Positions 32,031 through 43,547 are shown, numbered from the stretch's first letter. The stretch: 64,000 nucleotides of DNA from Amblyomma americanum (GCF_052857255.1 NW_027526677.1:1-64000); one strand, 5' to 3'. Translations and numbers: made by a program. The notes: generated by a model from the sequence alone, not told the origin.

Positions 32031-32619
32031 AGTGGCCTTCTTTTAAATATTCCGATTTGTCCAGGATTACTATAGGTCCACGCTTGTCAGCCGGTTTTAT
32101 TACGATGTTTTTGTCTTTACGCAACGTTTCCAAAGCCTGTCGTTCCTAGTTCAAAAGATTGCTGCCGAACGAATGTTGTTTTCCATACACCTTGACGATA
32201 TCCTTCTGCACCGTAGATATATATTCATCAAGGTGTCTATCGCGTGGTTCGTTCGGTGTCCACAACTTATCTGAGACAGCGGGCATCGTTTGTTGTAGGT
32301 CGCTGGTGTAATCCTGGTAATAGTCCCTAAGGCGGAGGTTTCGCGCAAAATTGCCCAGGTCCTGAAAGAGTTGAAACTCATTGAACTTACCAGGTGCTGG
32401 ACAAAAAGTCAAACATTTGGATAGAAGGCTCAGGTGGGCAGGTGTGAGATACTTTTGTGAAAAAATCACCACATTTGTGTATTGACACGTTGTTTCGCAG
32501 TTTTGAGCTACAGACCCCGTACCAACAACATTAGGAGAATTATGAGCAGTTGTCCCATTCTCTTGAGCTGGGACAGCGGTCTCACGACCCACAGCTGCCA
32601 ACCCAACGTTAGAGTTCAA
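32031..32619 (-). pseudogene. PLE-B ORF2, N-terminal part
   Basis: 157 open codons include LSLLSKCLTFCPAPGKFNEF and LGNFARNLRLRDYY, the usual PLE N-terminal 'free tail' region. A TAG at 32146 follows, then in frame ERQALETLRKDKNIVIKPAD and VILDKSEYLKEGHCQL up to the transposon boundary. KPADKRG is a hallmark of PLE proteins. Confidence 0.75.
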
Positions 32620-32718
32620 CTTTGATGATTTCGTTTTTGTATATTCGTTTGATTTGGTTTTGTATATTCGGTTTTGTATATCCGTTTTGAATATTCGTTT
32701 GGAGACTTCCTGCCTTCT

Positions 32719-33871
32719 TTATATCTCGTAGGTTTTGAGTTCGCTCAGTTCGGCAGGATATTGAGCACGCTGGCGCATCTGTGTTTCCTCAACATCTCGA
32801 AGTTCGGCAACCTTCCGTTTGCTGTGGTTGACCGCTGCTTCTGTTGGCTTTAGCGATGGTTCCAATAGTATATTATTCCATTCCTCTTTTTCTCTCTGCC
32901 TGAATGTGGACACGGAAAGTGTGCAGCCCAGACGAATTGCCTTTGGAACAGTTCCCCGCGACAGGTAAGACGTTAGGTGAGATGCATGCAGCTCAAATCT
33001 TAAGCGCTTATCAATATTTTCCTCACTGACAGGAGCTTCTGGGACCACGTCTGCTCTCCGCGAGCCGTACCTTTTGCAACAGTTAGCCAGTTGCTCTGTC
33101 CAGGCGTCGCCTGCTGTGCGGCCATGGCGCAAGTCTGGCGGGTGTTGTTGCGTCGCTGCGGCACGGGCAATGGAGGTATCCTTGAAGGTGATGTTGAAGG
33201 GGCCGCGTCTCCTGAGCAGCGCCCAGGACCTCTGCTGCGTGGCACGAACGGGGTCGGCTGCCAACCATGAAGTGCATAGTTAAGATCCGCTTTGAAGTGC
33301 TGACCCAACCATCCGACGCCCTCAAAAGAGGTGTGCAGTCCGTCTGCAGCGAGCAAGCGCCATAGAGGCAGTGATGTAAATCCGTGGTCGATGTAGCGCA
33401 CACCGGGGCCGAGTTCTTTGCTCCTGCAGAGATGACGAACTTTGGTCTTGAATTTGGAGACATGACAGTTGAACCATTTCACGAATCGTTGATATCCTCT
33501 CTGTCGGCGATTTGGGCCCGCGGAAGAGGAAGGCTCACGCCTATCTTCTTAATTTCCGGTCGTTTCTGGCGAATTTCTTCAACTAGCAGTGAGAGTCTCT
33601 TGAGAGACGAAGACGAGCCATTTTTTCCGATGTCAACTGTCCCAACGTGTACGGTCAGGGTGGTCACTCTCGCAGGGAGGTACTGCAGCAGCATGGGGAT
33701 GTCATCATACGAGGCGCCACAGTAAGAGAGGAAGCCGGGGGCCTCTGGGTCACTTGGCGTTAAGTGGTTGTGTACGTACTTGGTAAGAGAGTAGCCGATG
33801 ATTTCACATTTGAACGCATGGCTTTGATAATGACGAATCAGACGCACGGCGCTTGGGTTGCTGGCAGCCAT
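32719..33871 (-). pseudogene. PLE-B ORF1 with SGNH/GDSL-hydrolase-like domain
   Basis: ATG at 33871 opens MAASNPSAVRLIRHYQSHAF. Block I reads IIGYSLTKYV (GDSL with Asp changed to Tyr, Ser kept), a middle block reads TVHVGTVDIGKNG, and the C-terminal Asp/His block is ADGLHTSFEGVGWLG. That is the order of an SGNH esterase. A one-base deletion near 33480 shifts the frame (NDS to FVKWFNCHVSKF) and a second shift falls near 33260. The last part (TSYLSRGTVPKAIRLGC, EEWNNILLEPSLKPTE) is helical and typical of PLE-associated proteins. Esterase domains occur in ORF1 of some CR1 LINEs and in giant Athena-type PLEs of rotifers. Confidence 0.55.
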
Positions 33872-33929
33872 GGTGAGTAATTGTATTCAATTGGGGTTCT
33901 ATTGCGCCAGTTTACAAGTTTAAGAACAG

Positions 33930-34260
33930 CATTCCGACAAACGCGACTGTTCGTTTTAAAGGTTTATTGTGCCAACAGTTTCGGGAATGGCATTCCCTTC
34001 GTCAGGGCAGGATTATAATGCAACAGTCTTCTCAATATAAGGACACAGGGCGAGCGAGGAGGTATAATCCCCGCCCTCAAAGCAAATTGAAAGGCGTGGG
34101 CAAGGTGCCGTATAATGGACTGCACAGCAGCTCTCACAGGAGCCGCGGCTGAATAAAACACAGAAAAGCGGAGAAAAACGGATAGGTCAAATTAGTAAAG
34201 GAGCAGAAAGGACAACGAATTTGAACAGCGATTGAAAAGGAAAAGAAGCGTTAACCACGG
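33930..34260 (-). repeat. PLE terminal repeat (pLTR-like), copy 2
   Basis: Homologue of 23590-23930, placed directly 5' of PLE-B ORF1 on the same strand. It ends about 60 bases before the ORF1 ATG. Confidence 0.7.
33970..34009 (-). ncRNA. Hammerhead-ribozyme-like motif, second copy
   Basis: Minus strand: TGCC (stem I), CTGACGA, stem II GGGAAT/ATTCCC around GCC, GAAA, then GTT and the stem I partner GGCA. Compared with 23633-23674 the fully conserved bases are the core; stem II differs by A/G changes that keep pairing. The same reservations (extra A at position 10.1, minimal stem III) apply. Confidence 0.5.
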
Positions 34261-34519
34261 CTCTCGTTGATCAAAGCAGGCGGTTTGCAAAACGCGAAAC
34301 CATCATCTATGGAAATATCTTGAGCGCTATTTCAGTGAAAAACCGACAAACCCTACCACGTCCTTGTGGTTAAACCCAAGAACCACCTCACCGCCTAGCG
34401 GAAGATGCGGTAGGCAGCGGAAAAAGGCACCAGGCCCTTTGAGGAGACGTTAGGCAACTTTAAGGCGGGTGGAGACCAGTGTGTGTGTTTCCAGGCGGAC
34501 GGGGGGCTTTCAGGGACCA

Positions 34520-34860
34520 TTTTAATGCGCGAACCTTGCTCGGCATCTTGAGCGAAAAAAAATACGTGTTGGTTGAGCTTTGGGTAAACCTGGAGTGACG
34601 CGACAGCTACAGCTGGCCGTGTGGAACTAAGTCACACGACCAACCACGTGACGAACCACGTGATCAGGCACGGCGCCGCGCCGCCGTCAGATGCTCCGAC
34701 CAACCACATGACAGCGTGGCGGCGCCGCCACGCAGAAGCCTCGCATTGCTACCGTAATGAAGCTATCGCTACAAAACTCGCCTTAGCCAGAGCCGTAGCA
34801 GGCACGCATGGCAGAAATGCGGCATGCCAATGACGTCATCACCAATCCAGATTGTGAAAC
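34520..34860 (-). repeat. PLE 5'-region repeat with CACGTG boxes, copy 2
   Basis: Reverse-complement homologue of 20960-21420. CACGTG occurs at about 34645 and 34657, and a TGACGTCA lies at about 34831-34838. These palindromes could bind bHLH and CREB-type factors; promoter role is inferred from position upstream of PLE-B. Confidence 0.5.
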
Positions 34861-34879
34861 TGCCGGCGTTGCAAGAGAG

Positions 34880-35379
34880 AGAAATACTTATAGAACTACG
34901 GATTGCGACTATCCTCTTACATGAAATGCAAGACACCTTCTTCCATTAATAGAAAAATATTTGGGGCGCCTCTGCTCCTCTATAGTAGTAGTATAGTATA
35001 GGAGTAGTTGTACAAAGTCCCCTCATCGGTGCAACAAAGGAGACCAAGCTGAGGTGCTTTAGCGTCAATGTGGGAGGGGCTGGCCTCCTCCTGAAGCACC
35101 CGCTCCCCTCTGTGGCAGGCACTGTGCAAGATGCCACTGTCCAGCCTAAATTGACGTGCCCCTCACAAGGCAGGGTTTGATCGAGAAAGGCAAAAAAAGA
35201 GGTTTCATTCAGCACGCACGCTCAAAGCCAGCGTTCATCAGCGCTACACATGCCAATTGAATTTCCCCTCCCGTCGATGAGTTCACCACTTCGCCAGACA
35301 CCAGAATTGACTTGCCTTTCAATATACGATGCCACTCGCAGTGCACTAAATAAGCTACGCATCGACATACTACTTCGAT
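34880..35379. other. Unassigned; possible LINE 3' tail near 34985
   Basis: A short TAG/TATAG-rich tract at 34982-35002 resembles a minus-strand LINE tail. The 89-codon minus-strand frame that follows (34946-35215) has no domain I know. Confidence 0.3.
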
Positions 35380-35620
35380 TATAAAGTCATTCTACTCTCC
35401 ATCAACTTGGACCTGCCCACGTCGTCACCGGATCCCATGGATGACGACGGGGATTAAGATGCAACGTGGTTCCGGCACCCGTCAAACAACGACTACAACA
35501 TCCCCCAGAGTATGAGGTGGAATTCACCTGCGGATCCAATGAAGGATTCTCGCATCTATGCCATGGGTCCGCTCTGAAAAGAACTGTCAACCCTCAGCAA
35601 TTGGTGTCATCGTGCTGAAC
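35380..35620 (+). pseudogene. LINE ORF1 N-terminal fragment (uninterrupted copy)
   Basis: Homologous to 49290-49466 plus 51738-51770. Shared features include 'gtcgtc..ggagcccatgga' type spacing, 'caacgtgg', 'acgactacaacatccc' and 'cgcatctatgccatgg'. It carries the site TGCCATGG at which the other copy contains a P element. Translation (NLDLPTSSPDPMDDD) suggests the start of a LINE ORF1. From 35630 to 36600 I see no gene. Confidence 0.45.
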
Positions 35621-38600
35621 AGCGGTGTCTTCGCCGGAGGACTGGCAGGAATTGGGAGACCGTGATACCCTGTGTTAGTATGGACATCAGAATCCTCTGC
35701 GAAAAATCTAGGTTATCTATTAGTACTGCTTGTATGTGAAAGGTTATACAGCTATTTTGCTATTTTGGTGGCGCTACAAGCAAGGGCTGGGGATTTAAAC
35801 AGCGGAATCCCGTCGTCACTCTCTCCGGCATGTGTCCTTTATTTTTCTTGCATAACCTCCCAAAAAAACGAATGTAAGGTGTCCCCTTAAGGCTTTTTTT
35901 TCTTCGAACCTTATTCTGATGTTTATTTGGGCATAAAACGTAATTTTAACGTCTCTTGGTGGAATTTATGTTCTTAACAATGCTGTGGGCTACGTTCAGT
36001 GCACAAGAAATTGAGATATTCGGATTTTTCAAGGATTTGGGTAACAGCGCGTTTGTCTCTCTAATGCGGTCGCTGGCTGTTAGTCGAAGAGTTGCGATTG
36101 CTAAGAGGTTAATCGAAGTTTTTTGCCCATGATTTAAATGTCCACGAGTCAGTTTACGTCCGCCGCAAACAGATGTGCCTGTGCTAATAATAATAATTAT
36201 TTTTTATCGGAATTCAGCTCCTCAAAAGACGGACCGCCGACGTAATTCGGGGTACTTATTTGATGAAAGCACATGATTTTAAGCCAGCCGGAAAATTGTT
36301 CTACGTCACAATGACTGCTGCACCTGCGATTAAGTTATTTTTCATACACAATTTAGGATATCTGCTCTCGGATCTACTTCAACAGATGCAGCAAAGCATT
36401 TTGATAACAACCTGCAGCTGCTGCCGTTTTATATCTTTAAATAGGTAAGTCAGGAACTGTGTTAGCAAAGTTAATCACAGTTGATGCGGTCGATTGAAAA
36501 TGGCGTGCCAAAATAAATTATATCGAACTACAGTTAAAATATAAATTGTGAGAGGTCACATAGGTGAGCACATTCCATTCTTCTCCTTTCAGACTGCAAC
36601 GTCTTTGGGGACGTAAGTCTCAGTAAAGAAATAAACAATAAAATGCATTTTATATTGCGACACTGAGCACGCCTTTCTCATTTATAGACACTCTGATCTT
36701 TTGACTTTATACTGGCTGCATAACAAGGTTTAACACAGAACGAATTCTATAAATTTTTAATGAACTCAAATATAAGCAGCATTCAAAATAACGTCCGACA
36801 AAGCAAAGGTATGCGGCACGCATCGCAACAAAATTTCACGTCGAAGTACACCTACTAGCAATAATTGGGCGGGCAGACCGAAAAGACCGTAAGAATCAAT
36901 AAATTCAACAGCAAGTTTCATACTGAGATCAGAGACAAGAAGCAGTACTGAGTGTAATTGTATGCGGCAACAACCCTAAACAACTCAGCAATCCTGCTGA
37001 CACTTGAGATAACGAACTAAAGAATCATCAAAGAGGAGACTGGTGATCCAACTCCGTTAATTGAATAGATCAGAATCCGGAGCGTCTGTAATAGCAACCT
37101 CCAGAATGCGATCAATGACTCCTGTAGAACTAATCTATTTACGCGCGAACACAACAACAACAAACATCAGTGCGCGAAAGAGACGGCAACATAACATTTA
37201 ACGTGATTGAGAGTATCTATGAGCAACACCAGCGTGAAGGGTCACATTTCGAACAGGCTAACACTAATTCGACACGTTACATGCGACACCGAAGTTACGA
37301 AGAGAAAAACATAATAAAGTATGAATTTCCGAACATGAAAAGAGCGAGCAAACAGCGAACATAACGGCATGAATTTAGATCAATGTAAACAGCATCAAGT
37401 CTTTCTTCTTCGGACTGCAGGAGCCTTGCGAGCTCTGGGAAACAGTGCATAGACGCCATACTGCGGATTTGAAAAAAGGCGGTAGGTAAGAAGAAATAAA
37501 TCTCATGAAAGCATGGGTCTCTGGTCAGTTGTTTATTCCACAATGTATTTCTGTGTGTAAATATTTATTTACGCACCCAGCTTGCCAAAAGCGAATACAG
37601 TACAAAGCTTAAAGGAAATTTTTTTCGAGTCTTTGAGCCACGGAAACCTTCCTTTTTATTGTGCATTTCTGATTAAAAGAAGTACCTCGATTTAACAGGC
37701 ATATATTTCTTCAGTCAAGCATGCCTAACATCTGACGTACAAGAGCCAGCAAAATTTAAATATCATGGAAACGATGGCAAAATATTTGTCAGCGCTATCT
37801 AACGCCTCATTACTGTATTAGGTGTGAGCGCAGTGAGGCATCCTTATTGTGCTAGCCTGTTCCCCGACACATTCGCGTTAGACATCGTTTTATCTACAAA
37901 TACGCCACATGAGACCGGTCTTCAATATAGTACCCGCAGGCTACCTGAGCCAGCAGAAAGGCCGGTCGAACTTTTCAATTTGTCTGGCTCAAATAAAAAT
38001 TGCTAAAACACCCGCTGTTTGAAAGTACGCTCTGTATGCTGTCTAAAGCAACCCATGTGTTCCGCTTGACTACATATAATCCCAGGTGACAATGCTACTC
38101 AGTGAAAGATAAATTAGACAATTGGTCCAGCAGAGCTGTTGTCCTCAGTGAAAATTGAGGCGTAAGCCTGTGAACTAATTTAGTCGTGTCGTTGAACTCA
38201 GTTTGCGACGTGGCACACAGCGGGAATGTTTTACGAGAGACCGGCGGTTCACGAATTAGTCGCGCAGAAACAGTAACCTGATATGTGTGCGAAGGTGTGC
38301 CGTGCTAGAGGTTTGCAATTGAGGCATACTGACAAAACGGCTTTCATTTGCACTAACTCGCTCGCCCACAAAGCATTCCACAGCAGAAGAAAGCAATGGT
38401 TTCATGTAGTTCATTTCTTGAAACAGCCGGAAGAGTAGTTCAGCAGGCGGAAGAGCGCTCCAACGCAGCAGGGAGTCGACGTGCTTTTCACTAGTGTATA
38501 ATTACTTCCATTTACAACGAGGAAAATCCCGGAGCTTCACTGAGCCCTTGGTATTAAGTTTTTATTTTTTTTTTTCATGTCCACTTTGCAAACAGCACAC

Positions 38601-38693
38601 TTCCGCATTGCATTTATTCTGGACGCCCATGCACCTGCTTCACTGCTGATTGTGGCAATGGCGTTCCTTTTTTTCGATGGAAACGCAGAGGAA

Positions 38694-39114
38694 TCACAGT
38701 GCGTCCTGTGCAGATGACACCAAAGGCTGCACTTGTAGCTCTCGTGCTTCTTCGATCGACTGTGGTGCGGGAATCTTTTCCAGATACACATTCAATCCGG
38801 TGTGAGGTTTTACTACCGGGTGCGTTTTCACGTGTCTCTTAAGGTTTTCCTTTGGGAAGAAGCCCTTTCCGCAGTGAAGACCAACAAATGACGTAGACGT
38901 GGCAATGAAACTGTGCTGATCGGTGCGGTGACGATTCAGGCTGGAAGCAGTGTTGAAATACCTTCTCCAGTCAGCACACTTGTACGGCTTCTCCACTCCG
39001 TGGACCATCTTGTGGTTGACAGGTTGCGGTCGCTGTATGAAGCTTTTCCCACAGTCGTGGTACCGGAAAGGCCCCAAGCGCGAGTTGGTCAGTGCGTGTC
39101 TGTTGAAACTGTGG
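38694..39114 (-). pseudogene. C2H2 zinc-finger gene, unit A, exon 2
   Basis: Acceptor ...TTCTTAAAG then, in frame, HSFNRHALTN (second half of finger 1). HDCGKSFIQRPQPVNHKMVH is a finger with the first Cys changed, CADWRRYFNTASSLNRHRTDQH has a changed second Cys, and GLHCGKGFFPKENLKRHVKTH is a further degraded finger. The frame stays open to a stop at 38694 and ends SSAQDAL, like unit B (ECAQDAP). AATAAA on the minus strand near 38565 may be its poly(A) signal. Such proteins bind DNA in the nucleus. Confidence 0.6.
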
Positions 39115-39962
39115 CTTTAAGAAAAATGCAGAATGAGCAGAGGTGACACAGTGGCCGAGACAGCCGCACAGCCGGCTCAAAGGAAGAAAAGTGATATAAT
39201 CATTACATCTTAAAAACAACACTACCTCCCATTCAGCTTTAGGTAGCAGCGTTTACATGGCTTCGAAATCAGCCTATTGCAACCAGTTGGCGCAGCGGCC
39301 ACTGCCACTGGCAGCTTAATGATGTTTTGTTCAGAGCATTTGTTGTCTTTTCTATCACTTTTGAGATAATAAGACAAAATAACGCACATGTATTGTTGCT
39401 TAGAAACAGCTAAACAGGGCACTTCACAGCGAGGAGGAACGCGACCATATGAACTCACTGTTCGCCAATTCGCTTTCGTGCACAGCGATACTTGCAGTGC
39501 CCCTCGTGGTCGCACATATAACTGGGAGGCGCTTCTTAACAAGCCGCGTTCTCATTTGCGATTTCTTGTCGGGTGCCCCGCTAGTGCTTGTTGATGCGTC
39601 TATGTTAAAGACGTGGTCGGTCACAGCTGTATAAACACAGCTTAAATCACTTCTTCCTTCTGAAGAGGGCTTGATGGTACGGAAACGTCGCCGCGCAAGT
39701 GGAAGATATGTGGTCTGTTCTAACATCGCATTTGCCTGTTGAACGACCAGAACACAAAGAGACTCCCAACATAAGCATAACACATGCTTAGAGAAGCGAT
39801 ATGTTTGCAAGGGCTTGATAGTGCGGGTCAATTCACATATAGCCATTGGCCAGAGACCGCCACACATTCGTTGATGTTCTCTCCACGCTAAGGCCACCAC
39901 TGTTCCCGTCCTGCACGGCCAATCAATACCAAAGTGCAAAACAAAATCAAATTCCGGCTCAC

Positions 39963-40180
39963 TTGTTATCACCGCGAGGAATGGCAGAAGGTGCAGCGGT
40001 GCCTTCCTCGAATGCACAACGGATGCTTGCCCAGCCAGTTCTCTTCCAAACCTCGTTCTCATAGAAGGCGGCGCCGCATGCGTTGCAGGGAGACACCGTG
40101 AGTGAAGCGGATGAACTGTTTCTAACCTCGGAGACCAAATGGATTCGAGTACGAAGATCTAACGGACTAGGAATATGTCA
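39963..40180 (-). pseudogene. C2H2 zinc-finger gene, unit A, exon 1 (degraded)
   Basis: Aligned to unit C exon 1. The start codons have decayed (ATGATGGAAGAG is GTGTTGGAAGAG here). The split-finger cysteines remain (CTFC) but TGA and TAA follow before the donor AA/GTGAGC at 39957-39962. A TATAAAG box lies upstream near 40280-40290. Pseudogene. Confidence 0.5.
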
Positions 40181-40850
40181 CTGCTCTTCCAACACAGCCT
40201 GCACTTTCAATGGCCAATAATCCCAGGCGCACGAAGCACGACAGACGACGCAGCAGTGGTCACCACTGCCCCATTCCTATCTTTATACTTTGTAAAATTC
40301 CGTGCATCATGTTACTACCAAAAGAGCACATGTGTAATAGAAAAAGCACAGCAGATTGCCGAGGTGCCTTCTCATATCAGTAGTTTCCGATTTTTCAAGG
40401 TCATAGTTTTCATTTCCACTAAAATTTGTCAAGACATCAACAGATTCAGCTTTCTTAGGTTATCTGTAGAATCTTCAAAATCGCGTACTCTGCTCATTAT
40501 AGCATACTCATTTTAGAAAGAAGATGGAACGACTCAGTACTGCCAACTCCAGCCTGGGTTGGCCGCAGTAGACAATCAATAAATCCACTCCTCACTTGGT
40601 GGGGGCGCTAGGATTCTCACCTCCTACGCCACCTTAGAACTTCTCAGTATCACGGTGTCCGTTCCCATGGCGGCGACAAGCTGGAAACACCTAGCCACAA
40701 TTTCACTGGTCGCCTCATGTCCACGAGACCGCGCTATCGTCATTGGCATCTGTGACTAAGAATTCTTGGACTGGTTTTTAGCCTCCGAACGGTTGAGCCA
40801 GCAGAAAAATTTGTATAGTGTTCTGAAGCTTAATAACGTAATGTTCTACT

Positions 40851-41403
40851 TAGCTGCCGTTGCCGTTTCGTCCTATTGGAACCGCGATTAAGACATCATC
40901 AAATGGTCTACTTTTAAAACCATCTTTGCTGAAGTATTCCGCCGGACATTCGTTCACAAATTTCATGAGTAGCAGTTTCTACGCTCGCGAGTGCAGCAGG
41001 CATGAGGAAGCTTCACAAGTTATATCAAAGACGTTGTGGACTTATGTCAAAGTATCTCGCCGGCTATGTCGGAAGAAGATTATATTTGGCGCGTCTTCAA
41101 AGGCGTCGATTACAGCTCAATCAACATGTTCAATATAAAGACTCCGACTACCACCGCGACGGTCTGCTAACTTTGTCAGAGCTCTGACAAGTCACGCAAG
41201 CAGCGTCCCGCTCGAGCAGCTTGGTTCTTCACCCTGGTGACGCGTCGCTGGCAGCACTTGCCACGGACATCGAGCCCCGTTTTTCTTCCCGCTGAAAGCA
41301 AGCAGCTTTAGCGCGAGGAGGACGCCCGTCGGCAGTTGCTGCTGCCCTGACCGCCGGGACCTCAATATTTCCTTGCGCCGCATCTCTGGCACGAAATGCA
41401 GCG
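40851..41403. other. Unassigned; contains a 75-bp block duplicated at 42322-42390
   Basis: 'gcgcgaggaggacgcccgtc' and the bases after it to about 41380 recur almost unchanged at 42322-42390. The 61-codon frame at 41002-41187 (SKYLAGYVGRRLYLARL) faintly recalls P-type transposase C-termini, too weak to call. Confidence 0.4.
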
Positions 41404-41693
41404 ACATCCCTTATAAAAATTTCTGTAGGCAGTCTATGGACTGTCCATAGACTTCTTTTAATAGAGTCTCATAACTCTATATTGACAAACCCTAGAGAAC
41501 AGGCTATAGGCAATACAAATCCTGCAGGCACTCTATAGACAATCTATAGATTTACGGCCAAACACCTTAAGTAGACTTTTGTTTATAGACAGTCTATTAC
41601 ACTATGAATAGACAAAAATAAATGTGTATAAGAAGGCAATAGAGTCTATAAGAAGTCTAAAGACTGTCGATAGTTCATTTTTATAAGGGATGT
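41404..41693. mobile_element. 290-bp MITE with 17-bp terminal inverted repeats
   Basis: Termini ACATCCCTTATAAAAAT (41404-41420) and its exact complement (41677-41693). The interior is packed with TCTATAGA and GTCTATGGAC-type palindromes (for example 41432-41454). No coding capacity. Terminal ACAT/ATGT could partly be target sequence. The autonomous family is unknown. Confidence 0.75.
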
Positions 41694-41694
41694 T

Positions 41695-42060
41695 TCCGAA
41701 GTTTTCTCCTCTGGCAAACCATCCGCCTCCTGTTGCTGCCCCGCTGCCGTTTGCTGAGGGCACTCTCACTCCGCCTGCCCCCCTCCACCCCCCCCCCCCC
41801 CCCCCCCTGTTGCGCCGCTTAGTTACCCCGAGGCCTTTACGCCGCACCCCAATCTGGCGGTGCCTTGTACCTATGCAGAAGCCGGCTAGGGCAGCTCCCT
41901 TCCCGGCATATTGGTATTAGTCGCAACATTAGCACTCGCCACGCACATTCGCTATGTCTAGGCCGCCGCCTGACTCGCCCGCGCATCGGAAAATCGCCCG
42001 GTGCACTTTGCTTTAGGCATACTCACACACATCGCACGCTATTGCTGATGCTGCAATCCG
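41695..42060 (+). repeat. LINE 5'-region repeat, copy 1
   Basis: Aligns with 49010-49270: 'ctgcgccgc...gttac(c)gcgaggcct', 'tctggcgg', 'tacctatgc(a/c)gaagcc', 'ttcccggcatat', 'cgccacgca'. In the second copy it leads into an ORF1-like start, so it is probably a LINE 5'UTR. From 42060 to 42780 nothing else is recognised apart from the 42322-42390 duplicate. Confidence 0.5.
41788..41807 (+). repeat. Poly(C) tract
   Basis: Twenty consecutive C residues within a C/T-rich stretch of the LINE 5' repeat. Its length may be unreliable in sequencing. Confidence 0.95.
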
Positions 42061-42779
42061 TTGTCTGACCATGCACCACCTCAGATGTCCTGTTAGTTAC
42101 TTCAGGTCCCAGTTACGGTGGGGCGGCGACAGAGTCATATGCTCATCATTCCTTCCAGTCCCGTAGCTTATGCTCACTTCGAAGCCGCTCTATTTCGCCA
42201 ATGTACCGCCGACCTCCTTCTGCTGGGGCGGCAAAATAACCGGCGAAGTTTCAGTGGCACGAACTGCGTACTCATCCGAACATACAAGTAATATTTGCCT
42301 CACAAACGTTATTGCCGTCTTTGGCGCGAGGAGTACGCCCGTCGGCAGTTGCTGCTGCCCTGACCGCCGGGACCTTAATATTTATTTCTAGGTGTTTCGA
42401 CGCTTGCTCTTGAGCACTGGTGCTGCCGTAACTTGGTTTCAGTCATAAACGCTTACTTTCCTCGCAAGGTGACGATCGCCGTCTGGATTGTCGCTGCGCA
42501 CTGCCAACGGACAGCACCTCCAGCCAACACCTCTTTGCAGCTGCCGAGGCAAGTTATTTTCTTTAATTGATCATCCCTACTTCTGGTTCTCATGACTACA
42601 TACTCGGCTCGAAGTTACTGTCCCAGCATCATGCCCTGATTAAAAAAGCCCATCCTCAAGTCGAACTATCCGTGCTGTGAGTTCTGCCATCCGTTGCCAT
42701 GCATGACAAGACGAATCATCGTGCTACTGCCAAGCTCCGCGTCGCTCAGGACACCACCGTGCCACCCGTCAGAATAAAA

Positions 42780-42945
42780 TGGTCACAAGCTTTGCCCTGC
42801 CTGGTGCTCAGCAGTTTTATTGTGAAATGCTAAGGAAACGGGTCGTAGACCGCAGATTGAATACAACAAAAAATACTTCTGTGCCACGGCGCTCTTACAA
42901 AAATGGCGACCTTGCTCCATAAAAGCTAATGATCATCATCACAAC
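42780..42945 (+). mobile_element. Second-family SINE, 5'-truncated copy
   Basis: Homologous to 31345-31510: 'acaagctttgccctg', 'tggtgctcagc', 'gtgaaatgcta..gaaacggg', 'gtgccacggcgctctt', and the tail 'atgatcatcatc'. The tRNA head is missing. Confidence 0.65.
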
Positions 42946-43547
42946 GTTCTAAATAGGCCGCCGACAACAATCGTTCTCTGTAGCTTTATTATGAAATATG
43001 CATTTCTTATTAAATTGAGAAACTGTACCGAACAGGTATATGTTTCTTCAGTCATGCTTGCTTAAGATTCTTAAAAAAAAGCGTTTCCTGGGGAAAATGC
43101 GCGTAATAACAGGTTACCGTATTAAGGAGTGTGCACTGTGCGTTTTTTTCCGAAAACATTCAGACTCCTTAGGTGTGTGCTGTCCAGCATATTGGCACCA
43201 CTTCCGCGGTCTGCCCACCTTTCCTGACGCCTGTAAATACGTCAGACCTAAATGGAACAGAGTCCTCCAAAAGCGCAAGGCTTCGACATGCTTTCTATTC
43301 GTCCAGAATTACTCCCTCTATCAGCGAAGAAAATTGCCGGGCTTGAAAGTGATGTTTGTAGTGTTTTTCTTTATTTCATTCGCTCTCGCTTTATAACAAA
43401 GCACTTCTGCGCTGCATTTTTAGGGGGTCGCGATACGGCTCCATCTTCTTTGCTGGTTGTTGTATTGTGTTTCGTATTTTTCAGTCGAACAACAGAGGAA
43501 GCAGACGTGCATGGTGTCAATGATTCTGGATGGCATGTAAGCCCATG

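Larger units (their letters stand above)
28440..34860 (-). mobile_element. Penelope-like element B, nearly complete but interrupted
   Basis: Reading along the minus strand: upstream repeat (34860-34520), pLTR-like repeat with hammerhead-like motif (34260-33930), ORF1 with an SGNH-hydrolase-like domain (33871-32719), and ORF2 with RT and GIY-YIG-type end (32619-28489). A Mutator-type DNA transposon interrupts ORF2 at 30289-32022. The 3' end abuts the 3' end of PLE-A' at about 28430. This is the only copy in the window showing the whole order. Confidence 0.65.
36600..40850 (-). repeat. Zinc-finger unit A (locally duplicated block)
   Basis: This block aligns in pieces with 42950-45920, 46380-48990 and 53640-59840. 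Landmarks in order are 'aaaggtatgcgg', 'aacatcagt', 'catatatttcttcagtcaagcatg', a zinc-finger exon, an intron, exon 1 and a TATA-like site. Boundaries are approximate. It contains one two-exon pseudogene. Confidence 0.6.

Noticed and set aside
39424..40062. 212-codon minus-strand open frame
   Set aside because: It covers the intron and damaged exon 1 of zinc-finger unit A and is not conserved in units B or C.
41002..41187. Second P-element transposase fragment (LAGYVGRRLYL)
   Set aside because: The resemblance rests on a few residues and no other P-type block or terminal repeat is nearby.
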